DNA of 64,000 nt, from NCBI RefSeq assembly GCF_900114065.1, contig NZ_FORS01000004.1, positions 1-64,000 on the forward strand. Direction: 5' to 3'. The notes under the pieces are model-generated. The model did no database searches, had not been told where the DNA came from, and saw only the letters and a program-made list of their open reading frames with translations. The stretch is from Stutzerimonas kunmingensis. Its GTDB lineage: Bacteria > Pseudomonadota > Gammaproteobacteria > Pseudomonadales > Pseudomonadaceae. Made by a program: the position numbers and the translations under genes. Positions 44,790 through 52,840 of the stretch are shown piece after piece; positions within the stretch are counted from its first letter, which is position 1; every line of letters starts with the position of its first letter.

Positions 44790-45311
44790 ATGAAACAGTG
44801 GATCATCGCCGCGCTGGCCGGCTGCACTGCGGTCGCCGTTCAGGCTGATACATTGAACGTCAAGGTGAACGCCGTGACGGCCCAGGGCGTCGGCGAATCG
44901 GTCGGCAGCGTCAAGATCGAAAACAGCGAATATGGGCTGGTGTTCCGCCCCGAGCTATCTGGCCTGCAGCCTGGCGCCCACGGCTTTCACGTTCACGCCA
45001 AGGGCAGTTGCGAGCCGGCCGAGATCGATGGCAAGCAGACCCCGGCTGGCGCAGCGGGCGGTCACTGGGACCCGAAGAACAGCGGCAAGCATGGCGAACC
45101 CTGGGGTGACGGCCATATGGGCGACCTGCCGGCGCTGTACGTCGACAGCGAGGGCAAAGCCAGTCAGCCGGTGCTGGCGCCGCGCCTGAAGAGCCTGGGC
45201 GATATCAAAGGCTTGGCGCTGATGGTTCACCAGGGCGGAGACAATCATTCCGACCATCCGCAACCCCTCGGCGGTGGCGGTGCGCGGGTCGCCTGCGGCG
45301 TCATCGAATAA
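44790..45311 (+). CDS. sodC: Periplasmic Cu/Zn superoxide dismutase
   Basis: A 173-aa protein with a signal peptide (about 1-19, ending VAVQA). Copper and zinc ligands are visible: HVH in [14 protein letters not shown] and [13 protein letters not shown], and [12 protein letters not shown] near the end. Cysteines in GSCEP and RVACGVIE form the conserved disulfide. It removes superoxide in the periplasm. ATG 44790 follows AAAGGAG. It sits on the plus strand inside an otherwise minus-strand flagellar region, between flhA and flhB. Confidence 0.95.
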   Translation: MKQWIIAALAGCTAVAVQADTLNVKVNAVTAQGVGESVGSVKIENSEYGLVFRPELSGLQPGAHGFHVHAKGSCEPAEIDGKQTPAGAAGGHWDPKNSGKHGEPWGDGHMGDLPALYVDSEGKASQPVLAPRLKSLGDIKGLALMVHQGGDNHSDHPQPLGGGGARVACGVIE

Positions 45312-45321
45312 CGCAGGGACA

Positions 45322-45345
45322 CGCGGCGAGCCGGCAATCGCCGCG
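45322..45345. terminator. Convergent hairpin between sodC and flhB
   Basis: CGCGGCGA and TCGCCGCG pair around an 8-base loop, in the 43-base gap between the two stop codons. No T-run follows, so this is a weak terminator call. Confidence 0.4.
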
Positions 45346-45354
45346 TGATGCGCC

Positions 45355-46491
45355 TCAGTCGTCGCGGCGCAGATTCGGCGGGATGGGCACATCATTCAAG
45401 GGGTCCGGCCGCCGCCCCTTGCCCGCGCGGTACTGGCGCAGCTGATAGACGTACGCCAGTACCTGCGCCACTGCCAGGTAAAGGCCGGCGGGAATCTCCT
45501 GGTCCAGTTCGGTCGAGTAGTACACCGCCCGCGCCAGCGCCGGCGACTCCAGCACCGTCACCTTGTGCTCCTGGGCGATTTCACGAATCTTCAGCGCGAC
45601 GAAGTCGCCGCCCTTGGCCACCAGCCGGGGCGCACCGCCCTTGTCGCCGTCGTATTTCAGGGCGACGGCGAAGTGCGTCGGGTTGGTGATCACCACGTCT
45701 GCCTCGGGCACAGCCTGCATCATGCGCCGCTGCGCCGCCTCACGCTGCAGCTGGCGGATGCGTGACTTGACCTCCGGCTTGCCCTCGGAATCCTTGTACT
45801 CGTCCTTAACCTCCTGCTTGGTCATCATCAGCTTCTGCTTGTTGTCCCAGAGCTGAAACGGCACATCCACAGCCGCGATCAGGATCAAGCCGCAGGCCAT
45901 CCAAAGGGCGCACCAGCCGACCACCTCGGCGCTGTGCATGATGGCCAGGTCCAACGGCTGCTTGGCGATGGACAGCAGATCGTCCTGATAGGCCGAAAGC
46001 ACCAGCAACGCCACGCCGAGTACCACCAGAAACTTGCCCAGCGCCTTGAGCAGCTCGACCAGCGCCTTGGTGGAGAACATCCGCTTGAGCCCGGCAGCCG
46101 GATTCATCCGGCTCATCTTCGGCGCCATCGCCTTGGCCGAGAACAACCAGCCACCCAGCGCTACCGGGCCGACGATCGATGCGATCAGCAAGGCAATCAG
46201 CAGCGGCATGATCGCCTCCAGCGCAAGCATGCCGCTGCCCATCAGCAGTCGAACCATGGACCCTTCATCGAGCAGCGTTTCCCGGCTCAGCTCGAAGGTG
46301 CCCTGCATCATCGCCATCAGGCTCTGTGCCAGACCTGCGCCCGACGCCAGCAAACCGCCGATGCCGCCGAGGGTCACGGCGACCGTGCTGAGTTCGCGGG
46401 AACGGGCCAGCTGCCCTTTCTCGCGGGATTCGCGCAGGCGTTTCTCTGTGGGTTCCTCGCTTTTGTCGGCGCCGCTTTCGCTCTCAGCCAT
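45355..46491 (-). CDS. flhB: Flagellar export switch protein FlhB
   Basis: A 378-aa protein. The N-terminus is charged (DKSEEPTEKRLRESREKGQ), four membrane helices follow (about 30-210), and the cytoplasmic domain has the self-cleavage loop NPTH in VVITNPTHFAVALKYDG. It switches export from rod/hook to filament substrates, with FliK. It ends the fliL-flhB run. Confidence 0.97.
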   Translation of the reverse strand: MAESESGADKSEEPTEKRLRESREKGQLARSRELSTVAVTLGGIGGLLASGAGLAQSLMAMMQGTFELSRETLLDEGSMVRLLMGSGMLALEAIMPLLIALLIASIVGPVALGGWLFSAKAMAPKMSRMNPAAGLKRMFSTKALVELLKALGKFLVVLGVALLVLSAYQDDLLSIAKQPLDLAIMHSAEVVGWCALWMACGLILIAAVDVPFQLWDNKQKLMMTKQEVKDEYKDSEGKPEVKSRIRQLQREAAQRRMMQAVPEADVVITNPTHFAVALKYDGDKGGAPRLVAKGGDFVALKIREIAQEHKVTVLESPALARAVYYSTELDQEIPAGLYLAVAQVLAYVYQLRQYRAGKGRRPDPLNDVPIPPNLRRDD

Positions 46492-46518
46492 GCGCGACCT
46501 CCTGCCCTGCCGCGTTCA

Positions 46519-47295
46519 TCAGCGCGCCCCCGCCAGCTCACGCAGCATCGCCAGCGCCTCGCTGACGAATATCTGGTACTGGGCGAAGATGTCGGCCATG
46601 CCGATCCAGACGATGATCAGACCCAGCACCAGGGTCAACGGAAAGCCAATGGAGAAGATGTTCAATTGCGGCGCGGCCCGCGTCATCAGACCGAACGCCA
46701 GGTTCACCACCAGCAGTGCGGTGATCGCAGGCAGCACCAGGAGCAACCCGGCGCCCAAGACCCAACCCAGCTTGCCCGCCACCTCCCAGTAATGATTGGT
46801 CGACAGACCACCACCTACCGGCAGCGTCACGAAGCTCTCGGCAAGAATCTCCAGCACCACCAGATGACCGTTGACCGAGAGGAACAACAGGATCACCAGC
46901 ATGTTGAAGAACTGACCGAGCACCGGCACCGAGATGCCGTTGGCAGGATCGACCATCGACGCGAAACCCAGGCCCATCTGCATGGCCAGCAACTGGCCGG
47001 ACACGATGAATACGTGGAAGAAAAGCTGCAGGACGAACCCCAGCATCACACCGATGACCAGCTGCTCGGCGATCAACAGCAACGAGGTCAGGCTGAGCGA
47101 CTCAACCACCGGCATGGGCGGCAACGTCGGCACCAGTACCAGGGCGATGGCCAGCGACAGGTAAAGCCGCACCCTCATCGGCACCAGCTGCGTACCAATC
47201 AGCGGCATGCTCATCAGCAAGGCGGCGATGCGGAACAGCGGCAGCAGAAACTGCCCTACCCAGCCGCCGATCTGCGCATTGCTCAGCTCAAGCAC
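46519..47295 (-). CDS. fliR: Flagellar export protein FliR
   Basis: A 258-aa protein with six or more hydrophobic helices (FLLPLFRIAALLMSMPLIG, LPPMPVVESLSLTSLLLIAE in part). It is a core component of the FliPQR export channel, located in the basal body. It starts four bases after fliQ. Confidence 0.95.
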   Translation of the reverse strand: MLELSNAQIGGWVGQFLLPLFRIAALLMSMPLIGTQLVPMRVRLYLSLAIALVLVPTLPPMPVVESLSLTSLLLIAEQLVIGVMLGFVLQLFFHVFIVSGQLLAMQMGLGFASMVDPANGISVPVLGQFFNMLVILLFLSVNGHLVVLEILAESFVTLPVGGGLSTNHYWEVAGKLGWVLGAGLLLVLPAITALLVVNLAFGLMTRAAPQLNIFSIGFPLTLVLGLIIVWIGMADIFAQYQIFVSEALAMLRELAGAR

Positions 47296-47299
47296 GCGC

Positions 47300-47569
47300 T
47301 TACCCGATCAGCAACGGAATGTTCTGGACAAGGTTCTGGGTGTACTCCATCAGCTCGCGCACCAGCCATGGCCCAGCCCAGATCAGCGTCAGCAGCATCA
47401 CCAGCAGGCGCGGCAGGAAGCTCAGGGTTTGCTCGTTGATCTGCGTCGCGGCCTGGAACATCGCCACCACCAGGCCGACCAGCAGGCTTGGCACCACCAG
47501 CACGCCGACGATCATCGCCGTCATCCACAGCCCTTCGCGAAACAGGTCCACCGCTACTTCTGGAGTCAT
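47300..47569 (-). CDS. fliQ: Flagellar export protein FliQ
   Basis: An 89-aa protein with two membrane helices (about 15-38 and 55-75) and the family motif QAATQINEQTLSFLPR between them. It is a subunit of the FliPQR export channel. Confidence 0.96.
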   Translation of the reverse strand: MTPEVAVDLFREGLWMTAMIVGVLVVPSLLVGLVVAMFQAATQINEQTLSFLPRLLVMLLTLIWAGPWLVRELMEYTQNLVQNIPLLIG

Positions 47570-47580
47570 ATGCGTGGTTC

Positions 47581-48357
47581 CTAAAGCGTGCCGAAGCTAC
47601 CGGCCAGCGTGCCGATGATCAGGCCCCAGCCGTCCACCAGCACGAACAGCATGATCTTGAACGGCAACGAGATGATCAGCGGCGACAGCATCATCATGCC
47701 CATCGCCATGAGCACGCTGGCCACCACCATGTCGATGATCAGGAAGGGAATGAAGATCATGAAGCCGATCTGGAACGCCGTCTTCAGCTCGGAGGTGACG
47801 AACGCTGGCACCAGGATGGTCATCGGTGCAGCTTCCGGCGATGCGATATCGGTGCGTCGTGACAGCCTGACAAAAAGCTCAAGATCGCTCTCACGGGTCT
47901 GCGCCAGCATGAAGCCCTTGAGCGGTACTTCGGCGCGGGCAATCGCTTCCTGCGCCGGGATCTGCTCGCTGAGGTAAGGCTGCAGCGCTTCCTGGTTGAT
48001 CCGCTCGAACACCGGCGCCATGATGAATAGCGTGAGGAACAGGGTCAGGCCGATGAGGATCTGGTTCGACGGTGTCTGCTGCAGGCCAAGCGCCTGACGC
48101 AGGATGGAAAACACGATGATGATGCGGGTGAAGCTGGTCATTAGCATGACGAACGCCGGAATGAAGCTCAGCGCCGTCATGATCAGCAGAATCTGCAGGC
48201 TGACCGAGTATTCCTGCTGCCCTTCCGCGTCGGTGGTCAGAGTGATCGCCGGAATCGAGAGCGGGTTGTTTCCCTGGGCCAGGATGCCGGAAGGCTCCTG
48301 CGCCATGGCGAGCGGGCCGAGCAACATCAGCGCGACCACCAGCAGAATGCGCAACAT
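47581..48357 (-). CDS. fliP: Flagellar export protein FliP
   Basis: A 258-aa protein with a signal peptide (cleaved after about residue 20) and four membrane helices. Signatures are [22 protein letters not shown] in part and [19 protein letters not shown]. It forms the five-subunit core of the export channel. ATG 48357 overlaps the fliO stop (ATGA); the TTG just before is rejected. Confidence 0.96.
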   Translation of the reverse strand: MLRILLVVALMLLGPLAMAQEPSGILAQGNNPLSIPAITLTTDAEGQQEYSVSLQILLIMTALSFIPAFVMLMTSFTRIIIVFSILRQALGLQQTPSNQILIGLTLFLTLFIMAPVFERINQEALQPYLSEQIPAQEAIARAEVPLKGFMLAQTRESDLELFVRLSRRTDIASPEAAPMTILVPAFVTSELKTAFQIGFMIFIPFLIIDMVVASVLMAMGMMMLSPLIISLPFKIMLFVLVDGWGLIIGTLAGSFGTL

Positions 48358-48776
48358 CAAGGCTTGTCCTTGTGGTCCTTGCCGAGCAGCTCCATCAGAC
48401 GCTGGGCGAATTCAGGGTTGGCCGGCTCGGCGTCCGGCAGATGTACCGGCTCCTGCATCACGTGCAATGGCGTGATGCGGCCGCCACTGAGGCCGATCAG
48501 AATCTGCTCGCCGCCAACCTGGACCAGCACCAGCCGCTCGCGAGGCCCCAGCGCCTGGGTGGAGATCAGCTTGATCACCTGGGTGCCGCGCGGGTTCAGC
48601 TGCTGAACCCGACGCAGCAGCCAGGCGAGCAGGAAGATCAGCCCGATCACCAGCAACAGGCCGAGCATCAGCTTGCTCAGCTGAGCGCCCATGCCCGCGC
48701 TGCTCATGCTGGTTGCCGGCTCTGCGGCGAAGGCTGGCAGCGCGACGAACACTGCCAGGAATACGAGCGCGCGCAC
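48357..48776 (-). CDS. fliO: Flagellar assembly protein FliO
   Basis: A 139-aa protein with a signal-like N-terminus, a membrane helix (about 36-56) and a cytoplasmic tail with [33 protein letters not shown]. It helps FliP assemble. The start is GTG, one base after the fliN stop. Confidence 0.93.
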   Translation of the reverse strand: MRALVFLAVFVALPAFAAEPATSMSSAGMGAQLSKLMLGLLLVIGLIFLLAWLLRRVQQLNPRGTQVIKLISTQALGPRERLVLVQVGGEQILIGLSGGRITPLHVMQEPVHLPDAEPANPEFAQRLMELLGKDHKDKP

Positions 48777-48777
48777 G

Positions 48778-49251
48778 TCAGCGCAGCTTCTTGATGCGTT
48801 CGGTCGGGCTGATCACATCGGTCAGCCGGATGCCGAACTTCTCGTTGACCACCACCACCTCGCCGTGGGCGATGAGCGTGCCGTTGACCAATACGTCCAG
48901 CGGTTCGCCGGCTAGACGATCAAGCTCCACCACCGACCCCTGGTTGAGCTGCAGCAGGTTGCGGATGCTGATTTCGGTACTGCCGACCTCCATCGAGATG
49001 GAAACCGGGATGTCGAGGATCACGTCCAGATTGGGGCCGTCCAGTCCCAGCTGCACGCCATTGGACTTGGGTGCGCTGGCGAAGTCCTCCAGCGGTGCCC
49101 GCGGGGCGGCTGGTGCAGCCGCTTCCGGCCCCTGATTCAGTAGCGCATCAATGTCGTCCTGGCTGGCGTCGCCAGCTTCGGCCAACGCCGCAGCCCATTC
49201 ATCGGCCAGCGCCTGTTCCTCGGGGGAGGTGTTGTCGTGCTCGTCTGCCAT
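48778..49251 (-). CDS. fliN: Flagellar motor switch protein FliN
   Basis: A 157-aa protein, longer at the N-terminus than E. coli FliN. The SpoA C-ring domain is at about 80-150 (VILDIPVSISMEVGSTEISI, GEVVVVNEKFGIRL). The N-terminal extension contains SQDDIDALLNQ (30-40), like the CheY-binding peptide of FliM. It forms the C-ring base and binds FliH. ATG 49251 is the start; earlier ones would overlap fliM. Confidence 0.95.
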   Translation of the reverse strand: MADEHDNTSPEEQALADEWAAALAEAGDASQDDIDALLNQGPEAAAPAAPRAPLEDFASAPKSNGVQLGLDGPNLDVILDIPVSISMEVGSTEISIRNLLQLNQGSVVELDRLAGEPLDVLVNGTLIAHGEVVVVNEKFGIRLTDVISPTERIKKLR

Positions 49252-49291
49252 CGCTAATCCTCGATCGGCTCGAATTGAGTAAAGGGCTGGC

Positions 49292-50263
49292 TCAGCGTGG
49301 GCGGACCACGGGTTCCAGCACCTGCAATGCAAGGTTGCCTTTGTGGGCACCCAGCTTGACCTTGAAGGACGGCATGCCATTGGCACGCATGATCATGTCT
49401 TCCGGCATTTCCACCGGGATCACGTCGCCCGGCTGCATGTTCAGAATGTCGCGCAATTTCAGTTGCCGCCTGACGACAGTCGCGCCGAGCGGAACGTTGA
49501 CGTCGAGAATGTCTTCGCGCAGCGCCTTGACCCAACGCTCATCCTGGTCACTGACGTCCGACTGGAAGCCGGCATCCAGCATCTCGCGGATCGGCTCGAT
49601 CATCGAATAAGGCATGGTCACGTGCAGGTCGCCGCCGCCGCTGTCCAGTTCGATGTGGAAGGTGGAAACCACCACCACTTCGCTGGGGCTGACGATGTTG
49701 GCCAGGGCCGGATTCACTTCCGAGTTGACGTACTCGAAGTTGACGTCCAGCACCGCGTGCCAGGCTTCCTTGAGATCGGTGAAGGCCTGATCGAGCACCA
49801 TGCGTACGACTCGCAACTCGGTCGGGGTGAACTCGCGCCCCTCGATCTTGGCGTGGCGACCGTCGCCGCCGAAGAAGTTGTCCACCAGCTTGAACACCAG
49901 CTTGGCGTCGAGAATGAACAGCGCGGTGCCACGCAGCGGCTTCATCTTCACCAGATTGAGGCTGGTGGGTACGTACAGCGAATGCACGTACTCGCCGAAC
50001 TTCATCACCTGCACGCCACCCACCGATACATCGGCCGAGCGGCGCAGCAGGTTGAACATGCTGATGCGGGTGTAACGGGCGAAACGCTCGTTGATCATTT
50101 CCAGGGTGGGCATGCGCCCGCGAACGATGCGGTCCTGACTGGTCAGGTCATAGCTCTTGATGGATCCCGGCTCGGAATCGCTTTCGGTATCCACCAGACC
50201 GTCGTCGACCCCGTGCAGGAGCGCATCGATCTCGTCTTGCGAGAGCAGGTCTTGAACAGCCAT
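49292..50263 (-). CDS. fliM: Flagellar motor switch protein FliM
   Basis: A 323-aa protein. The N-terminal peptide LSQDEIDALLHG (7-18) is the CheY-P binding motif. The middle CheC-like domain has the expected GGVQVMKFGEY region, and a C-terminal SpoA domain follows. It switches rotation direction. ATG 50263 (MAVQDLLSQDE) is the family start. Confidence 0.97.
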   Translation of the reverse strand: MAVQDLLSQDEIDALLHGVDDGLVDTESDSEPGSIKSYDLTSQDRIVRGRMPTLEMINERFARYTRISMFNLLRRSADVSVGGVQVMKFGEYVHSLYVPTSLNLVKMKPLRGTALFILDAKLVFKLVDNFFGGDGRHAKIEGREFTPTELRVVRMVLDQAFTDLKEAWHAVLDVNFEYVNSEVNPALANIVSPSEVVVVSTFHIELDSGGGDLHVTMPYSMIEPIREMLDAGFQSDVSDQDERWVKALREDILDVNVPLGATVVRRQLKLRDILNMQPGDVIPVEMPEDMIMRANGMPSFKVKLGAHKGNLALQVLEPVVRPR

Positions 50264-50276
50264 CTGCGGCAGCCTT

Positions 50277-50810
50277 CTATTGCAATACGAAGTTGGTGAA
50301 AAGCACTTGCTCGACGGCAAGCTTGCCAATTTCCTTCTGCGCCAGTTCCTGCACGCTGGCAGTCGCTTGCTGACGCAGCATTTCCTTGCCCACGGGCGTT
50401 TTCAACGCCTCGAAGTCCTGACTGGAGAACAGCATGACCAGTCGGTTGCGCAACAACGGCATATGCACTTTCAGTGCATCCAGCGCAGCCTGATCACGCG
50501 ACATCAATGCAATGCTGACCTGCATGTAACGCTGGCGCCCCTTGTTGCTGAAATTGACCACGAAGGCCGGCATCAGGACTTCGTAGATCGCCGGCTGCTT
50601 GCCGGAGGCAGTGGTCGCGGCCTCTTCGGCCTTGTCATCACCAAGGTCGCCGCCCTTGTTCATGAAGTAAAGCGTACCGCCGATGGAAAGCCCTACGGCC
50701 ACCAACATGGCGACCACTATCACCAGGATGAGTTTCAGCTTTCCCTTGCCTGCCGGTTCCGCTTCCGGTCCGGTTGGCGGCACTGTTGGTGGAGCCTGTT
50801 TCTTAGCCAT
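50277..50810 (-). CDS. fliL: Flagellar basal body protein FliL
   Basis: A 177-aa protein with a Pro/Lys-rich cytoplasmic N-terminus, one membrane helix (about 26-50, LILVIVVAMLVAVGLSIGG) and a periplasmic stomatin-like domain. It supports stator function. It is the first gene of fliLMNOPQR-flhB, with a sigma54 promoter upstream. Confidence 0.94.
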   Translation of the reverse strand: MAKKQAPPTVPPTGPEAEPAGKGKLKLILVIVVAMLVAVGLSIGGTLYFMNKGGDLGDDKAEEAATTASGKQPAIYEVLMPAFVVNFSNKGRQRYMQVSIALMSRDQAALDALKVHMPLLRNRLVMLFSSQDFEALKTPVGKEMLRQQATASVQELAQKEIGKLAVEQVLFTNFVLQ

Positions 50811-50860
50811 GCCAAATATCCGTCATCAACAGCGTTCGATTCTGATTTCAGGAGTTAGGA

Positions 50861-50875
50861 GCAACAGCTGTGCCA
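50861..50875 (-). promoter_or_regulatory. Sigma54 promoter of fliLMNOPQR-flhB
   Basis: The minus strand reads TGGCACAGCTGTTGC, a perfect TGGCAC-N5-TTGC, about 50 bases before the fliL start. Confidence 0.9.
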
Positions 50876-51000
50876 ACGTCAATGCACGCCGGTACGGCGC
50901 AGCCTCGGGGTCCAGGCAGTGCGCTCACAAGGTATCAGGAAAAGGATGGAGATAACGCCTGGATAGGCGGCGCGAAAGCGATCGCAGCGACGGGCGGCGG

Positions 51001-51032
51001 AAAACCGGCGCGCACCTGAACGGCGGCGCCGG
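51001..51032 (-). terminator. Probable terminator after fliK
   Basis: On the minus strand CCGGCGC and GCGCCGG pair around a 16-base loop and are followed by TTTT, about 25 bases past the fliK stop. Confidence 0.45.
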
Positions 51033-51054
51033 ATTATCCCTCAAAGCGGATGGC

Positions 51055-52293
51055 TCAGGCGTAGTAGTCGACGAGTCCGCGGTCACCGGCGGTACGACTG
51101 GACGCGATTTCCGTCACGCCGAGCTCCAGCTCATCGCCTGCCAGATCGCCCTCACCCGACGCTCCACCCCGCGAGGAGCCACCATCGGCTCCGCCTTGCC
51201 AGCCACGCGCCAGCGACTGATCGGATACGTTCACGTCCATCAGGTTCATGCCCTGCTGGGTGAACATTTCCCGTAGTCGCTGCATCTGCCCTTCCAGCGC
51301 GTCGCGCACTCCCGCATGCGGGCTGAGGAAGGTCACCTGCGCCTGATCCTTGGTCAGGTCGATACGCACTTCCATACGACCGAGTTCAGCCGGATCGAGT
51401 TGAATTTCCGCCGACTTGAGATTCTGGCTGGACAGCCACATCACGCGGTCGACGACCGCCTCGCTCCAGCCGGACTGCTGCATCTGTACCGGTTGACCCG
51501 GCACCAGTTGCGGACGCTGCGATTGCTGCACCTGCTGAGCGATGGCCTGGCTCAAGGGGTTGAGGTGTCCCGCAGCCAGTTCGCTTGCGCTGGCACGACT
51601 CTCCTTTGGCGCCTCCACGCTTTCCAGCAGGTCCTTGGTCAGCAATTCCACATCGAGCTCTTCGCCCTCACCCGCGTCCTGACTCGCCAGCAACGCGCTG
51701 GCAAAGCCATCGTCAGCCGAGGCCTTCGCCTGCGCATCGGTCAGCGGGTTCTGCAATTGCTGCTGGGCCTTCTTCTGCATGGCTGCCGGGGTTTCGGTCA
51801 GCGTATGCATGCCGGCCAGTGTTGTTTGGGTCGCATCGACAGCCTCATCGCCGGCGATGCCGGCAGCGGTCGTCGGCAGCCCCGGAAGCAGGGAGACAGC
51901 ATCGACCTCGGCTTCAGGCTGGGCTTCGGATTCCGCCACGAACTGCGTGCCAAGGCCAAGCAGCAGCATTGGATCGAGCTCCGCCTCCGGAATTTCCTCA
52001 GCCGGCGTTTCGGGAGGCAAGGTATTGCCGCTTTCGGCAACCGCCGACTTCTCGTCGGTGGTCGCCTCCGCCGTTTCCTGCTCGCGCTTGCCCTCGACCG
52101 GCTTGTCACGGCCGGCCTCATTGCGCACCGGACGCTCGGCTGGTTTCGTCTGACGCTCCTTGGCGTAGACGTCGGAGAAGCTGGAACTGCCGCTGTCTCG
52201 CCCTTCACGCGGCGCCTCCGGCGCTTTGGCCGCAGCTTTGGGACGTGCGTCGACGGAAGGGGATCTAAGCAACAGGTCGGGGGAAACAGCCAT
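51055..52293 (-). CDS. fliK: Flagellar hook-length control protein FliK
   Basis: A 412-aa protein. The N-terminal 270 residues are low-complexity (Ala, Glu, Gln), as in secreted hook rulers. The C-terminal Flg_hook domain (about 290-375) has LDPAELGRMEVRIDLTKDQA and HAGVRDALEGQMQRLREMF. It measures hook length and triggers FlhB switching. It lies between hptB and fliL with its own sigma54-like site. Confidence 0.92.
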   Translation of the reverse strand: MAVSPDLLLRSPSVDARPKAAAKAPEAPREGRDSGSSSFSDVYAKERQTKPAERPVRNEAGRDKPVEGKREQETAEATTDEKSAVAESGNTLPPETPAEEIPEAELDPMLLLGLGTQFVAESEAQPEAEVDAVSLLPGLPTTAAGIAGDEAVDATQTTLAGMHTLTETPAAMQKKAQQQLQNPLTDAQAKASADDGFASALLASQDAGEGEELDVELLTKDLLESVEAPKESRASASELAAGHLNPLSQAIAQQVQQSQRPQLVPGQPVQMQQSGWSEAVVDRVMWLSSQNLKSAEIQLDPAELGRMEVRIDLTKDQAQVTFLSPHAGVRDALEGQMQRLREMFTQQGMNLMDVNVSDQSLARGWQGGADGGSSRGGASGEGDLAGDELELGVTEIASSRTAGDRGLVDYYA

Positions 52294-52332
52294 GAGGTCA
52301 TTCCGCTACGGATGGATCGTAGCGGAAGCAGA

Positions 52333-52347
52333 GCAAGTTCCGGGCCA
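52333..52347 (-). promoter_or_regulatory. Sigma54 promoter of fliK
   Basis: The minus strand reads TGGCCCGGAACTTGC, keeping GG at -24 and GC at -12, about 40 bases before the fliK ATG. Confidence 0.7.
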
Positions 52348-52461
52348 GCAGCATGTTTGCCGGAAAAACACCGGGGATACGCGCTGGCATTGCCAGAAAT
52401 GATGGCCCGACGGGCCGCGGCTCAGCTCTCAGAAGCGCTTGCGCGTCAGAGATTTGGCCAC

Positions 52462-52812
52462 TCAGCCGTAGCGCTGGCGCTCGGCGCGGAACAGGATGCC
52501 GATGATGGCGAACTCTCGCTCGATGGATTCGATGAGCGCCGGGGCCTGGGCGAGGTTCTCCTCCCGAGCGGCACTCTCGAGCTCCTGGCAGAGGTCGGCC
52601 AGCAGCGTCGCGCCCATGTTGCTGCAGCTGCCTTTGAAGCTGTGCGCAGCACGCCGCAAGGTTTCAGACTGGTCGGCGAGACAGGCCTGGCGGAGCAGCC
52701 GAACGCGCTCCTCGGAGTCGGCAAGAAAGGTATCCAGCAGCGCCGGATACTCACTCTCCATCACGTCCTGCAGCGTGGTCAGCACGGCGCTGTCGAGATG
52801 AGTGTTGGACAC
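52462..52812 (-). CDS. hptB: Histidine phosphotransfer protein HptB
   Basis: A 116-aa Hpt domain with phospho-acceptor His57 in AAHSFKGSCSNMGA. In P. aeruginosa, HptB takes phosphate from hybrid sensors (including RetS) and passes it to HsbR, linking to the Gac/Rsm switch and to FlgM. It is the third gene of hsbA-hsbR-hptB. Confidence 0.93.
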   Translation of the reverse strand: MSNTHLDSAVLTTLQDVMESEYPALLDTFLADSEERVRLLRQACLADQSETLRRAAHSFKGSCSNMGATLLADLCQELESAAREENLAQAPALIESIEREFAIIGILFRAERQRYG

Positions 52813-52840
52813 CGGTACACCCCTGAATGAAAGCGGACGA

